Of a stretch of 64,000 nt of DNA, positions 17,995-27,784 are shown one piece after another. A program made the position numbers and the translations under genes. The notes under the pieces are model-generated. The model was given only the letters and a program-made list of their open reading frames with translations. It was not told the DNA's origin and did no database searches. Within the stretch, counting starts at the first letter, position 1, and every line of letters starts with the position of its first letter. Source of the DNA: CAWCAW01 sp963793645. GTDB taxonomy: Bacteria > Actinomycetota > Acidimicrobiia > Acidimicrobiales > UBA8190. The stretch spans positions 186,001 to 250,000 of the forward strand of contig CAWCAW010000004.1 in the NCBI GenBank assembly GCA_963793645.1, written 5' to 3'.

Positions 17995-20769
17995 ATGAAT
18001 CTTTCATCCCCAGGGCCGGAAAGTGTGGAACACGAGGCTGACGTCCTGCTTGCCGACGGAAGTACTGCCCATGTCCGTGCCATCCGACCCAACGATGCAT
18101 CGCGTCTTATAGCGTTTCATCGGCGCCTATCGCCGAGGACCGTGATTCTTCGGTACTTGGGCCCGCATCCCGTTCTCTCTGAACGCGAGGCGGAGCATTT
18201 TGCCAACGTCGACGGGACCGATCGGGTCGCACTGATCGGTGAGCGCGACGGCGAGATCATCGCCGTGGCTCGCTACGACCGCAGCCCTGGACGCGACGAA
18301 GCGGAGGTCGCATTCCTCATTGACGATAGCTTCCAGGGAAAGGGGCTTGGCGCAATTCTCCTCGAGCATCTTGTTGTCATCGCACGGACACACGGCGTCC
18401 GCCGATTCGTGGCCGAGACACTCGCGGAGAACCTTCGCATGATTGGCGTGTTGCGTGACTCAGGATTCTCCCCACAATACCAACGATCCTCTTCGGTGAT
18501 AACGGCCGTGCTGGACATCGCCCCGACCCCTCAAGCTCTTGCCGCCATTGATCAACGAGATCGTCGAGCCGTGATCCACTCGATCGAGAAACTGCTCAAG
18601 CCTCAGTCGATCGCGGTGATCGGCGCAGCACGCGCTCACAACACCATCGGACATCAGGTTTTCCACAACTTGATTTCGGGCGGCTTCAATGGCCCGGTAT
18701 TCCCCGTTAATCCAGCGGCGACATCTATCGACAACGTAAAGTGTTTTCCGACCATAGAGGCGATTCCATCATCGATCGACTTGGCAATCGTGGCCGTACC
18801 GGCGGCGACAGTGGCTGACGTGATCGAGGAGTGCGGGCGCAAACGGGTCGGCGCCGTCGTGATCATCTCGGCAGGTTTCGCTGAGATGGGCCCACAAGGC
18901 GCGAGCCAACAACGGGAAGTGATTCGGCTGGCACACTCCTACGGAATGCGTGTCCTTGGCCCAAACTGCTTCGGCGTCATCAACACGGATCCAGCGACCT
19001 CGATGAATGCCACGTTCGCCCCCAACCAGTCGCTGCGCGGACCACTCGCGTTCGTGTCGCAGTCCGGGGGTCTCGGCATCGCGCTTCTTGGCGAGATTGC
19101 CGAGCGTGGACTCGGCATCTCAAGTTTCGTCTCCACCGGTAACAAGGCAGATATCAGCGGAAATGACCTCCTGCGCTTCTGGGAACAGGACACCGACACG
19201 CGCGTGATACTCATGTACCTCGAGTCTTTTGGAAACCCCCGGAAGTTCAGCCGCATTGCTGAACAACTCAGTCGATCCAAACCAATTGTCGCAGTAAAGA
19301 GTGGGAGGACAGCGGCCGGTGCTCGAGGTGCTCAATCTCACACGGCGGCACTGGCAAGCTCCGACGATGTCGTGGATGCGCTCTTTCGAAAGACGGGGGT
19401 TATTCGCGTAGACACCATCGAAGAGCTCTTCGATGTGTCGGAGGTGCTGGCGGCGGGCCCATTACCGAAAGGGGGCCGAGTCGGGATCGTCACCAACGCC
19501 GGAGGCCCCGGTATTCTTGCCGCCGATGCCTGTGTAAGCCACGGGCTCGAGGTGCCGGAACTGGGTTTGACTGCCCAAAATGCCCTCACCGGCTTCTTGG
19601 CCGCCGGCGCTGGTCGGCGCAACCCCGTCGACATGATTGCCTCTGCGACCGCGGAGGACTACGGACGGACCATGCAGGTACTTTTCGACGAAGATGACGT
19701 AGACGCTCTGGTCGTCATTTTCACGCCGCCCCTTGTGACCCAGGCCGAAGATGTGGCTGCGGCGGTGATTTCGACTGTGGAGCAAGCGAATCGCTTAGGC
19801 CGCGCAAAGCCTGTTGTCGCCTGCTTTCTGGGTGCAACCGAACGGCCGTGGCTGCACCGTTCCGAAAGCATGGCTGTGCCATTTTTTCCTTACCCCGAAT
19901 CAGCAGCCCGAGCGCTGGCGCATGTCGTCTGGTATTCCCACTGGCTCGAGCGCCCCCCAGAGCCCGAGCGCGTGCTCACGAACATCAACACCACGACGGC
20001 CCGCAACGTCCTCACAGGCGCTTTGTTCCCGCCAGGACCCGCGATGGCGGCCGACCATCTGGCCGCACACGATGGGCGCGCCGCCGTCAGTTCGCGATGG
20101 ATTACTGGCTCCCAGGCACTGGACCTCCTCGATGCCTATGGGATCCCGATCGCCCCCACGCATCCGGTGGCGAGTCGACAAGAGGCGGTCGAGACAGCGT
20201 TGAGCATCGGACTTCCCGTGGCATTGAAAGCAACCGGGTCGACCATCCTTCACAAGAGCGATGTGGGAGGCGTGAGACTGTCGCTGAGCACGCCTGATGC
20301 TGTTTCACAAGCGTACGACGACATGCACGAGCTCCTTCAAGATGCGATGGAAGGCGCTGTCGTCCAGAAGATGATCTCGCCGGGCGTGGAAACCATTGCT
20401 GGATTCATACGCGACCCCGCCTTTGGTCCGTGTGTGCTCTTCGGACTCGGAGGAACGGCGGTCGAGGTGCTCGACGATCATGCGATCCGTCTTGCTCCCG
20501 TAACCGAACGAGACGCCACAGAACTCATATTGTCGCTGCGCGGCGCCCACCTGCTCACAGGATTCCGCGGTAGTTCAGCGGTAGACATCGATTCCCTGGC
20601 AGATATCGTGGTGCGCCTGGGACGACTGGCCGAGGATCTTCCCGAGCTCGCCGAGGGGGATTGCAACCCTGTCATTGCCAGCGCCGAAGGTGCGATCGTG
20701 GTAGATACCCGCATTCGGGTCAATCTCGCTGCTCCCGACGATGCGAGCTGCGCCCGTCGTCTCTCCTGA
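17995..20769 (+). CDS. GNAT acetyltransferase fused to ADP-forming acyl-CoA synthetase
   Basis: 924 residues. The N-terminal GNAT domain (about 15-175) has acetyl-CoA loop DSFQGKGLGAILLEHL. It is followed by a CoA-binding Rossmann domain (from KPQSIAVIGAARAHNTIGHQ), a ligase domain with the phospho-His region (SGRTAAGARGAQSHTAAL) and a C-terminal ATP-grasp domain (LPVALKATGSTILHKSDVGGV). The architecture resembles bacterial protein acyltransferases of the Pat type but with the GNAT module first. Likely roles are lysine acetylation of metabolic enzymes, or reversible acetyl-CoA to acetate conversion with ATP gain, which would complement phosphoketolase/acetate kinase. ATG 17995 replaces the longer frame because it fits the family N-terminus. 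Confidence 0.9.
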   Translation: MNLSSPGPESVEHEADVLLADGSTAHVRAIRPNDASRLIAFHRRLSPRTVILRYLGPHPVLSEREAEHFANVDGTDRVALIGERDGEIIAVARYDRSPGRDEAEVAFLIDDSFQGKGLGAILLEHLVVIARTHGVRRFVAETLAENLRMIGVLRDSGFSPQYQRSSSVITAVLDIAPTPQALAAIDQRDRRAVIHSIEKLLKPQSIAVIGAARAHNTIGHQVFHNLISGGFNGPVFPVNPAATSIDNVKCFPTIEAIPSSIDLAIVAVPAATVADVIEECGRKRVGAVVIISAGFAEMGPQGASQQREVIRLAHSYGMRVLGPNCFGVINTDPATSMNATFAPNQSLRGPLAFVSQSGGLGIALLGEIAERGLGISSFVSTGNKADISGNDLLRFWEQDTDTRVILMYLESFGNPRKFSRIAEQLSRSKPIVAVKSGRTAAGARGAQSHTAALASSDDVVDALFRKTGVIRVDTIEELFDVSEVLAAGPLPKGGRVGIVTNAGGPGILAADACVSHGLEVPELGLTAQNALTGFLAAGAGRRNPVDMIASATAEDYGRTMQVLFDEDDVDALVVIFTPPLVTQAEDVAAAVISTVEQANRLGRAKPVVACFLGATERPWLHRSESMAVPFFPYPESAARALAHVVWYSHWLERPPEPERVLTNINTTTARNVLTGALFPPGPAMAADHLAAHDGRAAVSSRWITGSQALDLLDAYGIPIAPTHPVASRQEAVETALSIGLPVALKATGSTILHKSDVGGVRLSLSTPDAVSQAYDDMHELLQDAMEGAVVQKMISPGVETIAGFIRDPAFGPCVLFGLGGTAVEVLDDHAIRLAPVTERDATELILSLRGAHLLTGFRGSSAVDIDSLADIVVRLGRLAEDLPELAEGDCNPVIASAEGAIVVDTRIRVNLAAPDDASCARRLS

Positions 20770-21119
20770 GGTCGTCGAAGGGCGAGAACGGCGACTAATA
20801 CTTTGACGGTTCGCCACCACTGCCCACGGGAAGGCACCGCAGATTCATGAGCCGCACAAGTAGCGCCTTTCTTTGAGGCCAAAGCGATGGCTGAAGTCGA
20901 CTTGGACCACGGGTTCACTCGTGGGTCTTGTCTTGTGGATCACCGTGGATCCCTAAAGGCGGACGAGCCATTGCGGCACGTGGCGCCCGTTTGCAGTTGT
21001 GTACGCGGAGCCCAATGGGATGAATTACTCTCGCGCAGACATGGGTAAGACGGGAGCTACACCCGGCTTCAAACCTAGCCGAGGAAAGCCCATGTGAGCT
21101 GTTTCAATGCTTTTCGCCA
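20770..21119. other. convergent intergenic region, no gene recognised
   Basis: 350 bases between two convergent genes. A weak stem (CCACG...CGTGG near 20907-20924) followed by GTCTTGTCTTG could help termination of the synthetase gene, but the match is poor. No protein motif was found. Confidence 0.35.
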
Positions 21120-21887
21120 CTACCTGGGGTTGACCGAGATAAGTGGATCGAACTCGAGGAAATGGTAGCTGCGCACGCCGCGCGCTTGGAACCGGCACTG
21201 GATAGCTGTACGGACGACGCCCCAGCCATAGTGGATGCTCCCTCCCAGCCCGATCGAAGACGACTCGGGCTCGTATCGCGTTGGGCACGACAGCTCGCCG
21301 ATCCGCGCACCGGCGATGAGTGCCTGGGCAATGATTTGGTTGTCGAAGACGAAGTCGTCGGAGTTGCGGTCGAATGGAAGGGTCGCCAGCAGGTTCCGAC
21401 TAAAGGCACGTAGTCCCGTGTGGTATTCGGACAGCTTCTGACCCACTACAATGTTTTCAAATAGCGTCAGTGCCCTGTTCGCGACGAACTTATACCGGGG
21501 CATTCCCAGCGCCACCGAATCCTGGGCGAGGATTCGAGATCCGAGCACAAAGTCGTACTCGCCGTACGCGATCATCGCAGCCATCGCCGGTACCAGGAGT
21601 GGCGAGTACTGGTAGTCGGGGTGGAGCATGACGACGATGTCGGCGCCGAGTTCAAGCGCCTTGCGGTAGCACGTCTTCTGGTTTGCACCGTAGCCGAGAT
21701 TGCGCTTGTGGCGAATAGGCTCGAGGCCGAGGTGCTGTGCCTCTTCAATCGTGTTGTCAGTACTCGCATCGTCAACGAGCAGGATTTCATCGACGATAGT
21801 GCGGTCCAACCCGTCCACGGTCCACTTCAGCGTGGCCGCTGAGTTGTACGCGGGTAGCACAACGGCAACGCGCTTGCTGTTGAGCAT
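21120..21887 (-). CDS. family 2 glycosyltransferase
   Basis: 255 residues, GT-A fold. The N-terminus VAVVLPAYNSAATL, nucleotide-binding DDASTDNT and the DPM-like segment RNLGYGANQKTCYRKALELG are clear. HPDYQY stands in the DxD position, as in many polyprenyl-phosphate mannosyl/glucosyl transferases. There are no C-terminal membrane helices, so it is a soluble or peripheral enzyme of the dolichol-phosphate-mannose-synthase type. It stands alone on the minus strand and the acceptor is unknown. Confidence 0.88.
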   Translation of the reverse strand: MLNSKRVAVVLPAYNSAATLKWTVDGLDRTIVDEILLVDDASTDNTIEEAQHLGLEPIRHKRNLGYGANQKTCYRKALELGADIVVMLHPDYQYSPLLVPAMAAMIAYGEYDFVLGSRILAQDSVALGMPRYKFVANRALTLFENIVVGQKLSEYHTGLRAFSRNLLATLPFDRNSDDFVFDNQIIAQALIAGARIGELSCPTRYEPESSSIGLGGSIHYGWGVVRTAIQCRFQARGVRSYHFLEFDPLISVNPR

Positions 21888-22042
21888 CAGCTGATCGTAG
21901 CCAGCCGAGTAGGGATTTGTCCATGGCGTCGCGGGACGCTGTTGTCGTGGTCCCGCTGCCCGGGCGAGCCCGATTGCTGCCCCAAATCATTGAAACACCA
22001 GTCCCGTACCGGGCATGAAGGACGAAGATCCGAGCGACATCG

Positions 22043-22532
22043 TCACGTCAGGTTTGGCAAGACAAATCGGAGAATTGCTGCACGCTTTTCGGTATCCAAC
22101 AACATGAGTTCGATGACCAACGCCCATAGGGTGGTGCCTTGGTAGGGTTCGAGTTCGATCGGCACACGACCTAGCTCGGCTCGGTCGTCGCTCCTCAGAA
22201 GCGAGCAACTTATGCATCTCCGTAGCGATTGGGCCCGCCGGGTCCTCCTTCACGAAGATATCAGGTGTGCAGTAACCGGACTGTATCCACCCCACACGAT
22301 GGCATTCGCCATCTCAGCGATTGGCGATGATCCTTAGACTCATCGCCAAGTATCAGCTGTACGAGGTGGCGTCCTGCCGGCAAAGGGACCTCTTGGCAAA
22401 GCGTTGGTAACGCTGGAGGTGTGCAGCTTCCTCCTCGCCGTGCCGGGCAAGCATCCCCATATGCGTGCGCTCGCTTTCGCTTGCTCCCGTCTTGTCGAGC
22501 CCGTCGAGTGCCGATTCCAACGCTGGGTCCAT
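22043..22532 (-). pseudogene. ferritin-like / four-helix protein remnant, frameshifted
   Basis: Reading across frames from ATG 22532 gives MDPALESALDGLDKTGASES..., then LARHGEEEAAHLQRYQRFAK, then a frame change to HLVQLILGDESKDHRQSLRW, then ATEMHKLL, and finally ELEPYQGTTLWALVIELMLL-DTEKRAAILRFVL with stop at 22043. The spaced E-E-H and E..DTEK pattern suits a four-helix di-iron or helical-bundle protein of about 155 residues. At least two indels separate the parts. It lies between the glycosyltransferase and the WS/DGAT gene. Function before decay is unknown. Confidence 0.6.
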
Positions 22533-22797
22533 ATTGATGATTTTTGGCCTACTGGTGCCTGTGCGACAGGGTCAATCGGCCCAAAGGTCGAATTCTTCGA
22601 CGCCGAAGGACGAGGATTTTGTCCTCGCCAACATCGAGAACACCGAGCAGGGAAGTTTGGCATTCCCGTTCTTGCCAGATCGGAAGCGAAGCCAGGACCT
22701 TCGGCACTGTCGTCGTACGAAGTTAGAGAGCATTCTGATGAGAAAGGTTTCGGATTAGAAGGTCCGACCGAGGTACAAGTCTGAGGGAGTGGCCGTC

Positions 22798-24237
22798 ATG
22801 GAGCAATTGGGTGGACTTGACGCGGCGTTTCTTTACTGCGAGACGCCTACGATGCACATGCACGTCTGCGGGTTGTTGATACTCGACACTTCGACGATGC
22901 CTCAGAGATATTCTTTCGAGCGGATCCGCTCGATGTTGATCGAGCACCTTTCGGAAGTACCGGCCATGCACCACAAGCTTGCCCCCGTGCCTTTCAACCT
23001 GGGACGTCCCTTCTGGGTCGATGACAACGAATTCGACATTGAACGACACATCTTCCGCGTCCACCTCCCGACTCCAGGTGGCGAGAGATCACTGGCCGAC
23101 CTTGTGGGGAAGATTGCAAGTTTGCCATTGGATCGCGCTCGACCACTTTGGGAGGTGTGGGTGATCGAAGGTGTTGGCGATGAACGGCTCGCCATCGTCG
23201 TAAAGATGCACCACTCAACGATCGACGGTGTATCGGGAGCGAACCTGTTGGGTCATTTCTTCGACCTACAACCGGAACCACCTCCGCAATCGAAGACTGA
23301 CGACTGGAAGGCCCAACGTCAACTTGTGCCACTCGAACTGCTTGTGCGAGTCCTGTTCCAGCGGCTCGCCGAGCCGGCCGAGATCTTCATGATTCTGCCC
23401 AAAACTGTCTTCCGCCTCGGCAGCACGGTATTGCGCCTAGCTCGCAAGGCTGACCCCCGATCCCCGATGGCCAAGCCCTTCACGGCGCCACGTACATCGT
23501 TCAATGCGACAGTAACATCGGAGCGTTGTGTCGCCTTTACCGACGTCCCCTTGGGAGACGTCAAGGCGGTGAAAGCGGCATTCGGGGTGACCGTCAACGA
23601 CGTTGTGACGGCCGTGATGGGTGGTGCACTGCGCCGCTATCTCAAGGACCGTGATGAACTTCCCGAGGCGTCGCTCATTGCCGCCGAACCGGTTTCGGTT
23701 CACAACCAAACGAGCGACTCAGTTGGCGTTACCCAACTCTCGGTGATGTTCGCGACTCTCGCGACAAACGTTGAGGATCCCGTCGAGAGGCTTCGGATCA
23801 TCGCCGCCGCCAACATTAAAGCCAAGGAGTTTCACCGATTGGTGGGCGCTGACATTCTCATGCAATGGGCCGAACACTTCTGGCCCAACGCCTTCGCCCT
23901 CGGTTCACGGCTTTATTCAGACTTGCATCTCGCCGACCACCACCGCGTTGTGCACAACCTGATCCTCTCCAACGTGCCTGGCCCTCCGGTTCCTCTCTAT
24001 TTCGCCGGAGCGCGGCTCGTTGGGATCTATCCGTTGGGTCCAATCACCGACGGTGCCGGGCTAAACGTGACGGTCCTGTCTGATGAGGACCGGGTTGGAT
24101 TCGGCATCGTGTCCTGCCCCGACTTGCTACCTCGGGTGTGGGAGATCGCCGATGCGATCCCCGGCGCCCTGGCTGAGCTCGTGAAGGAAGCTTCTCGTGC
24201 TCAGAAGCTCGAGCTCCCGCGCAAAGTTCTTGTTTAG
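22798..24237 (+). CDS. wax ester synthase/diacylglycerol acyltransferase (WS/DGAT)
   Basis: 479-residue acyltransferase that moves fatty acyl groups from acyl-CoA to diacylglycerol or fatty alcohols, building storage lipid. The catalytic motif reads VKMHHSTIDGVSG (family HHxxxDG). Other conserved stretches: LDRARPLWEVWVIEG, FNATVTSERCVAF, VTVNDVVTAVMGGALRRYL and NLILSNVPGPPVPLYFAGA. ATG 22798 is chosen with GAGGGAG eight bases upstream. The mycobacterial counterpart tgs1 is one of the strongest DosR-regulated genes, which supports the dormancy reading of this island. Confidence 0.94.
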   Translation: MEQLGGLDAAFLYCETPTMHMHVCGLLILDTSTMPQRYSFERIRSMLIEHLSEVPAMHHKLAPVPFNLGRPFWVDDNEFDIERHIFRVHLPTPGGERSLADLVGKIASLPLDRARPLWEVWVIEGVGDERLAIVVKMHHSTIDGVSGANLLGHFFDLQPEPPPQSKTDDWKAQRQLVPLELLVRVLFQRLAEPAEIFMILPKTVFRLGSTVLRLARKADPRSPMAKPFTAPRTSFNATVTSERCVAFTDVPLGDVKAVKAAFGVTVNDVVTAVMGGALRRYLKDRDELPEASLIAAEPVSVHNQTSDSVGVTQLSVMFATLATNVEDPVERLRIIAAANIKAKEFHRLVGADILMQWAEHFWPNAFALGSRLYSDLHLADHHRVVHNLILSNVPGPPVPLYFAGARLVGIYPLGPITDGAGLNVTVLSDEDRVGFGIVSCPDLLPRVWEIADAIPGALAELVKEASRAQKLELPRKVLV

Positions 24238-24285
24238 CGAAACATACCGAATGGGTTTCGGCGGTCGAGAGACGGAGCTTCTACT

Positions 24286-26163
24286 ATGTCATCCGCAATG
24301 GGGATCGCCGCTGTCGACCTGAACGGGTCCGGGCGCTACCTTCACTGGTCGATCTTCACCGTGTCCGAAGCGAATCTGATCCTCATTGCGGTGATGGTGG
24401 TCATCTTCGGCGCTGCCCTGCTCATCCCGTTCCCCGGTCATTCTGGCGATGGCAAGCCAGAGTCGACGGAAGGGACGTCCGGAGGTTCGGCCAATAGCCC
24501 AACACCGTCCCCCTCAGACGTCGGGGACGACGCGGATGCCACCATGTGGACCGCACGGCTGCGACGTCGTGTCCTGCGAATGCTTCCACCGGGAAAGGTT
24601 CTCCCTGATCGTCAGCCCGCCTACGTCGCATCGTGGATCTATGTCTTCGGCGTGGCCACCCTGGCCACCTTGGGCATCGTCATCGTCTCGGGACTCGCCA
24701 TCGCGGTGGGAGGCCCCGATTGGTGGCACACCAACATCGTCGGGCACTTCTTCAACAGCCTGCACCTGTGGAGCGTCGAAGCCTTCATGGCTTTTATGGT
24801 CATCCATCTGTGGGGCAAATTCTGGATGGCGGCATGGCGGGGCCGAAGGGGATTGACCTGGATCACCGGGGTCGTGGCCTTCCTGGCCGCGATCGTAGAG
24901 TGCTTTACGGGTTATCTATCCCAGCAGAACTTTGACTCCCAGTGGATCGCGACCAGCGGCAAGGACGCGTTCGACGCAGTTGGCGTCGGGGCTTTTTTCA
25001 ACCTCTTGAACTTCGGTCAGATGTTGCTTTGGCATATTGTGTTGATCCCCCTCGTGCTCGTCGCCATTGTCGGGGCGCATGTCCTCGCAGTGCGAGTGCG
25101 CGGCGTTGTGCATCCGCTTCCCGTTGGTTCCATCCGAGATAGGACCGCACTGCGGGCTTTTGCCGCTGCCGACAAGGCCGATTGGCAAGGACCCACCCGC
25201 CGCTACGACATACTCAAGGAAGCCACGATCGCCACGGTGATTGCAGTGATCTTGGTAGTCGCTCTTGCCGGGTTATTGTCCTCGCCTGATGTACCGCCTG
25301 TCACCGTCTCTACGTGGGCAAAGATCGCCCCCGCCGACTTTGTGGCCACCGCCGCCAGCGAGCTCGCCGACACCAGCGAGACCGCCACCTACGGGCCGCC
25401 CTATAACAGCGCCAACGGCAGCACGCAGCGGCTGTTGTTCTCGCCGGAGACCATCGTCGGAGTGCGCAATCCTATAAACGCGGCACAGACATTTGTTCTT
25501 TCTCCGTTAGAAAAGATTGCCCCCGCTGATCCAACCCTCGCCGCCTCTCTTAGGCGCTACAACAATGCTTCTCCCTCAACCCAGACATCGTGGAACAACG
25601 CCTACAGCAAAGCGGTCACCAAAGTCTCCTTTCGAAGCGGTGCGGTCGTCGTTCCTCCCGCCGCCGATGGGCCTATACCCACGCTCATCGACTCCGAGCT
25701 AACTCTCGCCCGAAGCGGAGCCCTGGATGCCGACCTCATCGCCAACCACGACTTCTATGGCACCGACTTCACCAAGCCGCTTCTCTTCCTCGAAGACGGC
25801 CAGTACTTTGCCAATGTGGCCACAGCTGATCACCTCACTGGCGCGCAGTGGGGCGTCATGAACGAGACGGGCAGCTACCCGGGCCAGCCTTGGTTATGGC
25901 TATATACCCTTTGGTACCAGGTGCCCGGTTTTGACAACTCGGCCAATGTCGACCTGATCGCCATCTACCTCACCGGTGCAGCCACGCTGTTGCTCCTCGC
26001 CGTACCATTCATCCCCGGACTCCGGGACATCCCCCGCCTGGTCCCCGTTCACCGCCTTATCTGGCGGGACTGGAACCGAACCACCGCCAACAAAGGTGCG
26101 AAGTCTTCGCTTTCAAACGTTCCACCTTTGGCGGGGCCCGATGACGTTGCGCCGTCGGGCTGA
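24286..26163 (+). CDS. cytochrome b N-terminal-domain protein with C-terminal extension
   Basis: 625-residue membrane hemoprotein. Helix near residues 25-47, a low-complexity loop, then a cytochrome-b core (about 105-270) with two His pairs: FFNSLHLWSVEAFMAFMVIH and LLWHIVLIPLVL...GAHVLAVR, which would ligate two b hemes. Then a further helix, a 200-residue extracytoplasmic region and a last helix near 560-585. No Rieske or cytochrome c1 gene is near, so it is not an ordinary bc1 complex. It may pass electrons from the quinone pool to a separate partner. It follows WS/DGAT by 48 bases on the same strand and is probably co-transcribed. Confidence 0.85.
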   Translation: MSSAMGIAAVDLNGSGRYLHWSIFTVSEANLILIAVMVVIFGAALLIPFPGHSGDGKPESTEGTSGGSANSPTPSPSDVGDDADATMWTARLRRRVLRMLPPGKVLPDRQPAYVASWIYVFGVATLATLGIVIVSGLAIAVGGPDWWHTNIVGHFFNSLHLWSVEAFMAFMVIHLWGKFWMAAWRGRRGLTWITGVVAFLAAIVECFTGYLSQQNFDSQWIATSGKDAFDAVGVGAFFNLLNFGQMLLWHIVLIPLVLVAIVGAHVLAVRVRGVVHPLPVGSIRDRTALRAFAAADKADWQGPTRRYDILKEATIATVIAVILVVALAGLLSSPDVPPVTVSTWAKIAPADFVATAASELADTSETATYGPPYNSANGSTQRLLFSPETIVGVRNPINAAQTFVLSPLEKIAPADPTLAASLRRYNNASPSTQTSWNNAYSKAVTKVSFRSGAVVVPPAADGPIPTLIDSELTLARSGALDADLIANHDFYGTDFTKPLLFLEDGQYFANVATADHLTGAQWGVMNETGSYPGQPWLWLYTLWYQVPGFDNSANVDLIAIYLTGAATLLLLAVPFIPGLRDIPRLVPVHRLIWRDWNRTTANKGAKSSLSNVPPLAGPDDVAPSG

Positions 26164-26193
26164 GTGGACCGGGTTCGGCTTGCTTCGTATAAG

Positions 26194-27603
26194 TCAGACC
26201 CTCGATACAGCATCCCAATCAGGAACGAGGAGACCTTGTTCGATGAGTTGCAGGCACACGTCGACGACCTGAGCGTCGAAGAGCGACCCTCGTCCCCGTT
26301 TGATCTCGGTTTGAGCGGCGTCGAGACCGAGAGCGGCACGGTAGGGTCGATGTGACGACATGGCTTCCACGGTGTCGGCGACGGCTATGACCCGGGCTCC
26401 GAGAAGGATCTCATTACCCCTGAGGCCTTCGGGATAGCCACTGCCGTTGCAGCGTTCGTGGTGTTGTAAGACCATCTCCGCCACGGGCTGGGGGAATGCG
26501 ATGTCGGCAATGATCTCGTATCCAGCGCGGGCATGGCCTTTGATCATTTCCCACTCAGAGGTGCGCAACTTGCCGGGCCGGACGAGGATCTCGATCGGGA
26601 CACTGACCTTGCCCACGTCGTGGATGGTGGCTGCGATTCGGATCCCCTCCACCTCATCGAGAGGGAGTCCCAGCTCTGTGGCAATGGCCACTGCGATGTC
26701 AGCCACTCTGCGCTGATGACCGGCGGTGTAGGGGTCTCGAGCTTCAGCCGTGGCGGCGATGGCGTCAACAGCTTTGTTGGTGAGTTCCTCGCGCAATTGT
26801 TGGGCGTACTTACGTTCGGTGATGTCTACGACAACGAGGCCGATCCCAATAATCTCGGTGTCAAGAGAAATCGGGTAGTAGTTCGCCAGCCAGTGGTGGA
26901 GATGTCCGGGCTCCGCGGCCGTCTCTCCGGACACCTCGACGTTGACAACGGCCTTGCCCGTCTCGAGGACCCGTCGGTAGATGGCCTCGACTTTGGGCCA
27001 GATCGTCGGAACGATCTCAGCCACAGTCCGACCGATCTGATCCCTCACTGAAGATCCGTTGACCGCGGCGAGCGTTTCGTTGACGCGAACGAGCCGAAAC
27101 TCCCGGTCCACAAAGCCCAGGCCAACCGGGGCAGTCGCCTGAAGTGTCTCAAGCAAACTGAGGGTCTCGGCTGCACGTCGGTCGGACTGGCGTCGTTCGT
27201 CCGAACTGCGGACACGCTCAGTAAGATCACGGGCGATTGTAGACACTCCGACGACGGCGCCGTCAGGTCCGAACACGGGCGAGACCGTGAGCGACACGGC
27301 AATGCGTATCCCGTCTTTTCGAATCCACTTGGTATGGAGACTCTGTATTGTCTCGCCTCGCCGAACACGGATGAGCGACCTAGCGATCTCGTCGGATCGG
27401 TCGGGCGGAAGCAACGCTTCCATGAGCGTGCCGAGCATTTCTGTCGCGCTGTAGCCAAGAAGGCGTTCGGCGGCTTTGTTCCAGAACACCACCGATCCAG
27501 CCGGAGTCCCGCCAACGATGGCGTCATCCGATGAGTTGACAAGTGCTGTCAAGAACGGTTCGGCCCCAAGCCGGTGGTCGTCTAAAAGTGTGACGGGGTT
27601 CAC
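26194..27603 (-). CDS. PAS-PAS-HD-GYP protein, probable cyclic-di-GMP phosphodiesterase
   Basis: 469 residues. First PAS domain (about 15-130, FLTALVNSSDDAIVGGTPAG...), second PAS (about 150-265), and an HD-GYP domain (about 275-455) with TIHDVGKVSVP, the HHERCNGSGYP signature and the helix DTVEAMSSHRPYR. The GYP signature has Asn in place of the usual Asp in DGxGYP. There is no membrane segment. It likely senses a small molecule or redox state and hydrolyses cyclic di-GMP. The start is GTG 27603, 27 bases downstream of a perfect 12-bp inverted repeat (27630-27658) that may be its operator. Confidence 0.92.
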   Translation of the reverse strand: MNPVTLLDDHRLGAEPFLTALVNSSDDAIVGGTPAGSVVFWNKAAERLLGYSATEMLGTLMEALLPPDRSDEIARSLIRVRRGETIQSLHTKWIRKDGIRIAVSLTVSPVFGPDGAVVGVSTIARDLTERVRSSDERRQSDRRAAETLSLLETLQATAPVGLGFVDREFRLVRVNETLAAVNGSSVRDQIGRTVAEIVPTIWPKVEAIYRRVLETGKAVVNVEVSGETAAEPGHLHHWLANYYPISLDTEIIGIGLVVVDITERKYAQQLREELTNKAVDAIAATAEARDPYTAGHQRRVADIAVAIATELGLPLDEVEGIRIAATIHDVGKVSVPIEILVRPGKLRTSEWEMIKGHARAGYEIIADIAFPQPVAEMVLQHHERCNGSGYPEGLRGNEILLGARVIAVADTVEAMSSHRPYRAALGLDAAQTEIKRGRGSLFDAQVVDVCLQLIEQGLLVPDWDAVSRV

Positions 27604-27629
27604 CTAGTCGTGATCGGCATTTTCGGCGC

Positions 27630-27658
27630 AGATGTAGGGACCATTCGTCCCTACATCT
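27630..27658 (-). promoter_or_regulatory. perfect 12-bp inverted repeat before the HD-GYP gene
   Basis: AGATGTAGGGAC (27630-27641), a 5-base spacer, and its exact complement (27647-27658). The core GGGAC-N5-GTCCC resembles DosR boxes. It may act as an operator or, if transcribed, as a 5' leader hairpin. Confidence 0.55.
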
Positions 27659-27784
27659 GAACAACTTGTGGCAACCCACGATCTAACCCTCTCGCGTGGT
27701 ACCCCCGGGATTTGCCCTCCCAAACGCATGCTCGTTGGTCTGACCATCCCCCCGTTGGCCGGACACCTCGAATAGGAGGTATCC

